Positions 56,015-64,000 of a stretch of DNA of 64,000 nt are shown in pieces. Each line of letters opens with the position of its first letter. Within the stretch, counting starts at the first letter, position 1. The notes beneath the pieces were generated by a model. That model worked only from the letters and a program-made list of their open reading frames with translations. It was not told the origin of the DNA and ran no database searches. Where the stretch lies: the NCBI GenBank assembly GCA_905250115.1, contig CAJNOI010000029.1, positions 124,001-188,000 of the forward strand, read 5' to 3'. The position numbers and the translations under genes are program-made. The DNA is from Adineta steineri (Eukaryota; Rotifera; Eurotatoria; Adinetida; Adinetidae).

Positions 56015-56459
56015 TACTGTTGTTTTTGTTATGTTTTTGTTATAGAAAAAAATAAAAAATAGTGAATATCATCGGCTGTTATTTGTTTTTCTCGTAGATT
56101 TTAGTCAACGATACATAGGTAGGAACTATTTGAGAAATTCTTCAACAATCTAGATAACAAAATTATCATTCTCAGAATGATTGATTCCGACAGCCGGAGT
56201 TTGAATGATTATATGGTTTCATTGAGATCGAGCTCATCTAAATGGATAATGATTTCAAAAGTTGATAAAAAAATAATTTCTGTTTCAGATCATTGATGAA
56301 GTAACATAAAAGAATTTATCAAAATCAATAATAGTTACAAAGCCTTAAAGAATGATTTTATTTTGAGTCAAATGAAGAAGGGATTTATTCGTATGTCGGT
56401 AAGTGTATATTAAAAGTAGAGAAAAAACTTGTATAGCTGATTGGCTTTGAAGTAAGCTC

Positions 56460-56522
56460 GTGGGTGTGGCTGTGGCTATCACTGTGAATTTCGCCATGTT
56501 ATCTACACCCACATTCACACCC
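56460..56522. repeat. Short G-rich fold-back
   Basis: GTGGGTGTGGCTGTGGC on the left and CTACACCCACATTCACACC on the right can pair over about 10 bp with one mismatch, leaving a loop of about 30 bases. Composition is like the fold-back at 43721-43815. Confidence 0.45.
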
Positions 56523-56593
56523 TCATAGATATATTCAATCTATGCAGTATCATAGTATTTTATATCAAAATAATTGTCCTTACTTCACCGTAA

Positions 56594-56650
56594 CCCTATG
56601 ATCGTAAAGAAAAAAAGCGGTACATATATGTCCCACCGCCCGTTAAAGGG
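56594..56650. mobile_element. Possible piggyBac-type miniature remnant
   Basis: A 57-bp block begins CCCTATGATC after GTAA and ends AAAGGG before TTAA. The CCCT...AGGG ends next to TTAA or near-TTAA resemble piggyBac termini, and GCGG/CCGC can pair inside. It is too short and degenerate to be sure. Confidence 0.3.
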
Positions 56651-57027
56651 TTAAATTAACAAATATTGATTCTTTGTTTTTTTTTCTTAGTTGACATAGG
56701 TTGGACTTTGATTGGTTGTTAAAATATCTAATTTAATTATATGCGGTATTGTCATAGATGAAGAATATGTAACAATTAATAATGATAATGTATCCTTGAT
56801 AGAATAAATATGTATTTTGTTTTCTATCAAAATAAATTAATCAAATATATACGAAAAACAAGTATTTTTTTACTTTCTATTTAAGATGGTATATATTCAT
56901 TACTCAAGATCATGTAAGTTTAATGAATAATATTGAAGAAAATGAAATTTAATAGATCTTTATATAATTAGCATGTCAGATTACTTTTATTCATTTATTA
57001 TCGTTATCCATCCAATGTTGTATTAAT

Positions 57028-58311
57028 ATGTATACAAAATATCGAAATCGGCATTTTCGTTTTATTAGCATTTTCTTAGTCATATTTACAATCTGTTTTT
57101 TGTATACTACTTATGATCCAAAGAAGAATGATGATCAATATTCTGAAACATCTCCAACACAACTTTTCGATACAAATACATCTATCTACGTTCCTCTCTC
57201 AGAGGTCAAACAACAATCATATCGTACAGTACTTTTATGGACGGATTTATTTAGTGATATCCATTGGCATCAAGAAGCATTTTTTAATCCATATGCTATT
57301 GTTGCATGTTCATCAATTCATCAATGTCAATTTACACGTGATACACGTAGATTGTCAAAGTCTTCCATAGTTGCATTTCATTTATATGATATCAATAGAT
57401 ATCGACTACCGGAACGTACTACGCAAAGCAAATCGGATAATCAAAGTTGGGTCTTTATTACAGGAGAAAGTCCAATTAATTTTTATTATCAAAATCCATC
57501 ATTTCTTCCACATATGTTAGATAATTATTTTGATCAATCAATTTCATATAAATACGATTCACCATTTTCAATATTCTCACCAAGAATAAAATCTCGAATA
57601 TTATCAAACACTTATGAAATCCAACAAGAACGACAATATAATAATAATAGTTTAAAATCTAAAAACAAACCAATTTTATGGTTTGTATCAAATTGTAATA
57701 CATTTTCTCAACGTGAAAAATATGTCGAAGAATTAAAAAAATATATCGAAATTGATGTTTATGGTAAATGTGGTAGAAAATGTTCGAAAGAAAAGAATTC
57801 ACAATGTCACGCTAATCTTAATGAATATTATTTTTATTTATCTTTTGAAAATTCTCGATGTCATTCATATATAACAGAAAAATTCTGGAATATTATTTCC
57901 GATAATAAAAATCGTCTTGTACCTATTGTTATGGGTGCATCAATAAATGATTATAAACAAATAGCACCAAAACAATCCTATATTCATGTTGATCAATATA
58001 AAACACCTGAAGAACTTGCGAAATATCTTAATTATCTTATCGCTAATCCAGAAAAATATCTTACATATCTCCAATGGCGTGAATATAATCAAGTTGAACT
58101 TATTAATTCAACTAGATGGAAAACTCTTTTATGTCCGCTTTGTCAAATGGCATATGAAACACATTTATCTCCAAGTATTCGAATGAATTTTTCAACATGG
58201 TATCATCCAACAACACAATGTCATCATGATGATGTTGAATTATTTACAAAATGTAAACAAGCAAATTTAAGAGATCCAATGAATTGGATACATAATACTA
58301 AATGTCCATAA
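57028..58311 (+). CDS. Alpha-1,3-fucosyltransferase (GT10), intronless
   Basis: A single-exon 427-residue type II Golgi protein. A basic start (YRNRHFR) and signal anchor (FISIFLVIFTICFLYTTY) are followed by a stem with NxS/T sites. The GT10 catalytic domain shows ILWFVSNCN (family W-V/I-x-S-x-C block), IDVYGKCG, FYLSFENSRCHSYITEKFWN, and RLVPIVMG. Paired cysteines at the end (LCPLCQMA and TKCP) match the family. The enzyme transfers fucose from GDP-fucose to GlcNAc in glycoproteins or glycolipids. The start at 57028 is the ATG just before the anchor. Lack of introns differs from most neighbours. Confidence 0.93.
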   Translation: MYTKYRNRHFRFISIFLVIFTICFLYTTYDPKKNDDQYSETSPTQLFDTNTSIYVPLSEVKQQSYRTVLLWTDLFSDIHWHQEAFFNPYAIVACSSIHQCQFTRDTRRLSKSSIVAFHLYDINRYRLPERTTQSKSDNQSWVFITGESPINFYYQNPSFLPHMLDNYFDQSISYKYDSPFSIFSPRIKSRILSNTYEIQQERQYNNNSLKSKNKPILWFVSNCNTFSQREKYVEELKKYIEIDVYGKCGRKCSKEKNSQCHANLNEYYFYLSFENSRCHSYITEKFWNIISDNKNRLVPIVMGASINDYKQIAPKQSYIHVDQYKTPEELAKYLNYLIANPEKYLTYLQWREYNQVELINSTRWKTLLCPLCQMAYETHLSPSIRMNFSTWYHPTTQCHHDDVELFTKCKQANLRDPMNWIHNTKCP

Positions 58312-58596
58312 ATGATTTTTTTATATTATATGTTATGAGAATGACTGATATATTGTTTTTGTTTTCTTTCATGGTGTATCACATATTTGTCATTTTCATT
58401 TTTGAATAAATTGAAGAGATAGAGAAAAAAAGATATTTTAACAGATAATTAATTGTCATTGAATTCAAATATATTTCTAAACCTTAAATATGTCTATCAT
58501 CATTCGATTAATTGTAAAATACTCACTTATTATGTATTATGAATTTTAATCCTACGCTTTTTTATTAGAGAAGTTTATTTTCAAACAAGACAGTGA

Positions 58597-59034
58597 TCAT
58601 ACGATTGTAGTAGATTCTAAATTATCAATTGTAATTGATTTTAAATCAGCAGGAATAAAAGTATGTTTTGCTTCTGGTGAAAACATAAGCGTTGGCGAAT
58701 AATATTGTTTCCATAATGAAGAATCTGTTAAATAACGATTCTGATCAATAAATGTATTAGAATCAGAAATTGTTGAATCACATTTTTGTGCTGCATTCCA
58801 AACCAATGTTGCCCATAATTGGGTCATTGTTTCATGAAAGCCAACAGTTAATTTTGATGCATGAAGTCCATTGAAATTCTGTATCCCTTGTCGAATTTTT
58901 AATAAGGCTTCTTCAAAATTCCGAGATGATTTACTAACTAAATATGCCATACGAATATGAGCTATGTGTGTCCATTGTTCAAACGGTAAAACGCCTGTTT
59001 GAAAATCATTTAAAAATTGAGCATCTGCATCCAT
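58597..59034 (-). CDS. Small intronless protein resembling a bacterial uncharacterised family
   Basis: A 145-residue single-exon frame. The order is: a short acidic start, LPFEQWTHIAHIRMAYLVS, GLHASKLTVGFHETMTQLWATLVW, then LWKQYYSPTLMFSPEAKHTF. It closely follows a family I recall from bacteria with an H-x2-H-x-R-x-A/W block, a YHETxT-x-x-W block and a YYSP..LFSPxA block. Function unknown. The conserved His residues suggest metal or catalytic roles, but that is inference. Lack of introns and the bacterial resemblance make horizontal origin plausible. Confidence 0.7.
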   Translation of the reverse strand: MDADAQFLNDFQTGVLPFEQWTHIAHIRMAYLVSKSSRNFEEALLKIRQGIQNFNGLHASKLTVGFHETMTQLWATLVWNAAQKCDSTISDSNTFIDQNRYLTDSSLWKQYYSPTLMFSPEAKHTFIPADLKSITIDNLESTTIV

Positions 59035-59658
59035 GCTTGAATCAGTACGGTGTACTATAATCTAATTCGATGTCACTAAAAAATTCAAAACAACTTTATC
59101 CATAAGTCTAAACACTATCGCAAACATTTTAGGAGTGAAGCGGAGGGCAGAATATTCAACTAAAACTAAAGCTTTCGCAGGGAGATCACTCCTCCGGTTT
59201 GCAATTGAAAACTCTGAATTTATTTGTTCGATTACTATATAGAATATTGTTTCTAACGTTTGGATTTCTAATAGATACTCACGTTTTAAAAAAAAATCGT
59301 TGGTATGTTGTCAAATATAGGCTATCTTCAACTATGTGAAGCATAAGAATAAAGATAAAGGTTAAAATGATATACGATAAAGACAGATTTGTTTTTATTT
59401 AAAAAAAAAAGAGAAAAACTAACATTTTACATTTCACCTTCTTCTCATAACCCAGTGCGTAGGATATAAATGCAAATTTTTTTTTCACGAACATAACATA
59501 AATAATAATCACTGTAATAGAAAATATCCAGAATATAATGGATTACTTTTCAATAAAACAACGCATGAAAAGAGAAAAACATATCAGATGACTAGTGAAG
59601 ATGTGTCTATAAAATATATATATATATATATGTACGATTTTCTCTTGAATCTATACAA
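59035..59658. other. Intergenic region, one weak inverted repeat
   Basis: Contains GGAGTGA (59132-59138) and TCACTCC (59186-59192) within a GC-richer block, possibly an old small element, and a TA run at about 59616-59632. No ORF. Confidence 0.4.
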
Positions 59659-60872
59659 TTATGTATGATATCGACCATTGATATTCGATGTCATCTTATT
59701 ATAATTTCTATTATTTTGTTCAAGTTTAACTTTATGATCAACAATATATTTATCGCTGGTTTCAAGATCTTGTCCATTTCCACTATCATTATCATCATGA
59801 AATACTTCCATTAAAGTTTGAACAATTTTTTCTAAATAAATATTTCCACCTAATGCATCAATTTCATCATATGTTTGTTTAGCTAAATCTTCACATATTT
59901 GACGTGTATATTCAATTGAACCAAATTCATGTAATAATTTAACACAATAACGTTTTAATTCAATATCTTCTGTACGTTGTTTAAGTATATGTATAATACG
60001 TGTATCGGTTTCACGTGTATTAACAGCATGTAAAATTGGAAATGAAAATTTTCCTTCAGTTAAATCTTCACAATAGGATTTATTATTTGCATATTCTTTT
60101 GACATTAAATTACAATAATCATCACGTATTTGAAAAAGTAAAGATAATAATTGACATAAATTATTAAATTTATATGTATTACGTATTTCAATAGGTGCAA
60201 ATAATTGCATAAGACGTACACCTAAATTAAATAGGCCACCACATTTTCGTATAATCATTTGACGATATTCATCTTCCGATGGAGAAACAAAATTATCACG
60301 CCACCAAATTTCCATACCTTGTCCATGATGTAATTCTAACATTTGATCTAAATTTTAAGAAATTTAAATACATAAGAAGATTTGATTTCTTAAAAAAACA
60401 AACCAATAAAAATTTGTGTTACATCAGGATGTTGTAGGACAGTAGCTTTTTGCATAGCTAAGAAATAGATATAATTAGCTGCATTTATTGTTAATGGAAC
60501 ACCATAGATGTTATGAGCAACAGGTACACCACGGCGTAATTTTGAATTATCTTGGATATCATCAATAAGTAAAGATGCATTATGAAGCATTTCAACAAGT
60601 TCTTCGATTACATTTAATTTATCATCAGGTATATGTAACCAAAAATTAAATGCCTAAAATAAAAAAAATAATACATGATATTAGTTCATTTGATTTTTAC
60701 TTTAATTAATTTTGGTCGAATTCCTTTTCCAGGTATTGTACGAATGTATTCATATGGTTCTAAAAGAATCTTTAATAAATGTTCAAATAAGAAATTTTGT
60801 TTGATAAATAAATCAATAGATTACTTTATTTTCTGGATCAGTATCTGTATTTACTTGATTATTGTTTGCCAT
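59659..60872 (-). CDS. GGPS1: Geranylgeranyl diphosphate synthase
   Basis: Exons 60825-60872, 60701-60769, 60404-60653 and 59659-60347 give 351 residues. Trans-prenyltransferase motifs: GKGIRPKLIKAFN, first Asp-rich LLIDDIQDNSKLRRG, PVAHNIYGVPLTINAANY, ELHHGQGMEIWWRDN, GGLFNLGVRLMQLF, second Asp-rich FQIRDDYCN, and EDLTEGKFSFPILHA. These follow animal GGPS1 almost block by block. It adds isopentenyl diphosphate to farnesyl diphosphate to make the C20 donor for protein prenylation. The C-terminus has about 35 extra polar residues beyond the usual end. Confidence 0.96.
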
Positions 60873-62096
60873 TATTGAACAAAATCTAGAAATGGAAAAA
60901 AATTTATAATCATACAAATTCGCAAATTTTATCTCGAATATATATCATAATCAAAAATACGTTTAAAAAAACAAGAAAAATACTCCCATGTGATAATAAT
61001 AAGGTCAAACGATTACCTTGCACATATAGATAGATAGATAGAAAGTGAGAACAAAAAAGAAAAATACTATGTTGATAATTGTATCATACTAGAAGTCAAC
61101 TGCAAATAATATTTATCGTATGTTTGATGCTTGGTACTAACAAATAACAGATAGTTACACATAGATACACAATACTTTAGCTCTGTGGTATGACGAAACA
61201 CGTACACGTATATATATATATATACAGAAAAACAAAATTACCAGTTATGATATAGTAATAAATTATTTTTTTTTCGCTTTTCTCTTGTTTATATTCTTTT
61301 AACGACAGCGAGACTGATACGACAAAAAGAGGAAAAAAAATGAGATTCATGGGACGAAAACTAACCTATAATTGATTTCAAAAATAGGACAAATGTCATT
61401 TTAGTTTCGATTGATTACCTTTATAAAAATCCAGGCTTGTACCAAGTAACAAAATAGTGTATAGAATATTAATCAGAAGGGTCATTGATTAAATAATCAA
61501 TCGAGTTTGTACATGATTATGATCATGTTTTGCTTCTATATTTCATATAAATGCGAAGGTGAGAGAGAATGAACATATATTAAATAATTTGTCCAAAAAT
61601 GTCCTACAGACGATACTAATGATAGTAATATTTGCTTCCATAATTTAATCAATCGATAATGACCCAATATCTCGTAATAAAATCCCTATATATATACTTA
61701 TATAGAACGATAAAGAGCAAGTTAATGACACCAACATAGGCGAGAGAAAGAAGGACAGACAGTGCTATAACCATATTACTATCTATCATGGCCATTATGC
61801 ACTGTTTAGTTGCTCATCAGTCATGGTCATATTTATGCTTCCTTTTCTTTTCATGGTCAAAATATATAAAAATTTGAGCATTATCATTATAAAGATTTGT
61901 ATCATATTCTATACTAATAATAATAAACAAACAAAAAAATGAAGCATGAAGTGTGTCTGAAAAAAACAACTAAATATTCAGTTTAATAAGAGATAAAATA
62001 CAAAAATTCCTTGAATAATATACTTAGAATAGAATAACAATATTTCGAAATAACATCAGAGAATTCTTTTTGTAGTATACAAATATGACATAACAA
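60873..62096. other. Intergenic region, nothing recognised
   Basis: AT-rich spacer with a TA run near 61210-61224 and a GATA run near 61030. Contains the likely GGPS1 promoter and kinase 3' sequence. No ORF supported. Confidence 0.45.
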
Positions 62097-63699
62097 TTAA
62101 ATAGGTAATTGTTTACTATTTGTTTTTATATAAGATGCATGAAATGGATTTTTAGTTGATCGAAGTAAATCTTCATCAAATTTCGGTGGCATTTCATTTC
62201 CATTAAGAAGTTTCTCACGTGTTAAATAATACGCTGTAAGACGAGCACGAGCATATTCCTAAATAAATAAATAAATAAATTTTAATCGTTTACAATATTC
62301 ATACCATATAACCAAATTTAATCGCTGTTGACATTGCCATATTAATTGCCCATAATGACCAAAAGAAATGTGAAGCTAATGTATAATAATTTGCTTCTTT
62401 AATTATTTGATTTATTAATTCTTCTCGATAATTATTATTTGTTGATAATGAGATGTCATTATCCGAATCATTTGTACAAGGTACAGATTGATCTTGAGCG
62501 GCAAGTATTCGATCAACATATGCAGATAGAAAATTTACCTAGATAATAAAAATGATCAATGAAATATTATTTTAGTATGATGAAGATCATATGTTGTTTA
62601 TATTAGTTTTTTATGTCTTGATTATGTAAAAAGAATATCATTATTATGTAACGCTCTCTTTGCTATTGCCTCTAACTGAGTTTGATATATCCTTAAGTAT
62701 TTTTTATGAAATTATTAAATGGAATTTGTACAATTCAATCGTCACCTGTAGTGATGAAAGTATTGCATAATCTATGAGGATATCTAATTGATTCTTCTAT
62801 TCAGATTAATACTGGTCAATCTCATTAAAATTGTTCTAAATCTATTGAATTCTTGAACACTTCATGAACGGTCTATTAAGAAGTTTAATCGTTCAATACA
62901 ATAAACTCAACACGAAATTTGAATAAGTATTCATTTCAAAAGAAGCAATTAGATTTTTACTATTACAACAGCAGTATCCAGAAGTAAAAGTCAAGAGAAA
63001 CATTATCATAGTTTATGATCAATATTATTAAATAAAAATATTACTTGTTGTTCTTTAGTTGGATAAAGTGTATAATCAACAGTAAAGAACGGCCATTCTT
63101 TTAAAGAGACATAATTAAACATGTGTTCGCAAAAATGATTACCAATATCATATCCACTAAAATATAAAATTTTCTATTTTTTTTAATGTATAATTTTATT
63201 ATTTTTGCATACCGATAATTATAGGAGCAATATTCGAAATCAATAACTGTAAAATTATCTGGTTGAGATTTTAACCGAAGAATATTTCCTGGTTGAAAAT
63301 CATTATGACAAAATTGTATAGGACTATCGATTTTAGCTAAAATTGTTCTACAAAAGAAATATTAACCAAGAAAAAACCTAAATCATAATCTTACTTTAAT
63401 TGCTCGAATTCTTCAGTAAATTTACATATAGATTGAAATTCTTGATATATATGACGATCTTCTTCAATTTCAAATTTATGCAAATCAGTTGGTAAACTAG
63501 ATAGGAACCTAGAAGAATAATTTGTTTTACAAAAAAAAGAGAATAGAATAATTTAGAAATTAACTGATCAATTGAATGGTACAACCAAATTGGTTCTTTC
63601 ACTAATGGCATATCAAGTTGATGAAGTTCACTTAATAGATGACCATTTTTTTGTGAGATTTTTGGATCAAAAAGTTCAGATACAAGTAATGATTCAGCC
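62097..63699 (-). CDS. Choline/ethanolamine kinase, 5' part beyond window
   Basis: A minus-strand gene ending at TAA 62097-62099. Catalytic blocks visible: IQFCHNDFQPGNILRL (Brenner-type H-N-D), FTVIDFEYCSYNYR, GYDIGNHFCEHMFNY, EWPFFTVDYTLYPTKEQQ, and near the end SHFFWSLWAINMAMSTAIKFGYMEYARAR. This order is that of the choline/ethanolamine kinase family, which makes phosphocholine or phosphoethanolamine in the Kennedy pathway. The first visible exon (ends near 63699) starts at an acceptor. No upstream exon was found before 64000, so the N-terminal part lies outside. Choline versus ethanolamine preference cannot be told. Confidence 0.92.
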
Positions 63700-64000
63700 T
63701 AAATCAATCAAACAATTATAATTAAAAGATAGTTCAAGTGATATTTTCTTGCATTATAACAAATAAACTAGGCGACAAAATGTTATTTCCGATAATACAG
63801 AATCAAAGAGAAAAAAGGTGATTTTAAGTCATCTGAAACGATTGACTCTAAAGCGTCAAAGTTACAGTGTACTTAGCATAATCAATGAGATGTGTGTTAT
63901 TCATTTAAAGTTGATTGATATCACTGAAACTCATTGGTATTTAGTCAGTGTGGTCAAGATCTAGTTAAAATTATTTGGATAATAATTATGAGAATAAATA
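63700..64000. other. Probable intron of the choline/ethanolamine kinase gene at the window edge
   Basis: No coding similarity seen. The minus-strand acceptor at about 63700 implies this is intron sequence leading to exons outside the window. Confidence 0.5.

Larger units (their letters stand above)
56015..57027. other. Intergenic region with two short repeat structures
   Basis: Holds a GTGGGTGTGG/CTACACCCAC fold-back (about 56460-56522) and a possible miniature element at 56594-56650. No ORF of interest. Confidence 0.45.

Noticed and set aside
59111-59201. Possible MITE with GGAGTGA/TCACTCC arms
   Set aside because: Ends are poorly matched and no target-site duplication is visible.

Overview
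This is an AT-rich animal genomic window. Genes are split by many short GT-AG introns of about 45 to 60 bp, with some longer ones of 300 to 650 bp. The gene content is clearly metazoan: Wnt, an APP-family protein, beta-sarcoglycan, tetraspanin, salt-inducible kinase, Mo25 and an amidated-peptide precursor. Several features point to an invertebrate, most plausibly a bdelloid rotifer or close relative. These are the very low GC, the tiny introns, several intronless genes of microbial or algal character beside ordinary animal genes, and G-rich GTGTGGG tracts that resemble, as I recall it, the bdelloid telomere unit. The species call is inference. No rRNA, tRNA, CRISPR or prokaryotic operon was seen.

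Layout, left to right. A SIK-type kinase (minus) runs off the left edge. At 6.1-9.9 kb (minus) exons join in phase into one predicted 829-residue protein with an architecture I do not know from any described protein. It has three C-x4-C-x9-C-x2-H modules like the one in Capicua, a TALE-type homeodomain, and a BRCA1-type tandem BRCT pair. Next come a repeat-rich spacer with a hAT-like MITE, an SQD2-like GT4 glycosyltransferase with a C-terminal membrane anchor (14.7-17.0 kb, plus), and two more hAT-like MITEs with target-site duplications. A Wnt gene (19.6-21.3 kb, minus) and an intronless lectin-plus-glycosyltransferase-like type II membrane protein (23.4-25.0 kb, minus) follow.

The middle holds COA6 (plus), a frameshifted membrane protein gene (minus), ribosomal protein S5 (minus), a winged-helix plus nucleoside-phosphorylase-like fusion (plus), beta-sarcoglycan (plus), a divergent SLC15/POT transporter (plus) and a PRVamide-type peptide precursor (minus). 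A spacer of about 4.5 kb with a G-rich fold-back follows.

The right part holds Mo25/CAB39 (minus), a tetraspanin (minus), an APP-family gene (minus), NIP7 (plus), an intronless alpha-1,3-fucosyltransferase (plus), an intronless bacterial-type small protein (minus), geranylgeranyl diphosphate synthase (minus) and a 5'-truncated choline/ethanolamine kinase (minus).

The genes do not form an operon and most are functionally unrelated. SIK and Mo25 belong to the same LKB1 signalling pathway, and three genes encode glycosyltransferases or a likely one. Exon boundaries were worked out by eye from splice sites, reading phase and family similarity recalled from memory. No alignment or search was run.
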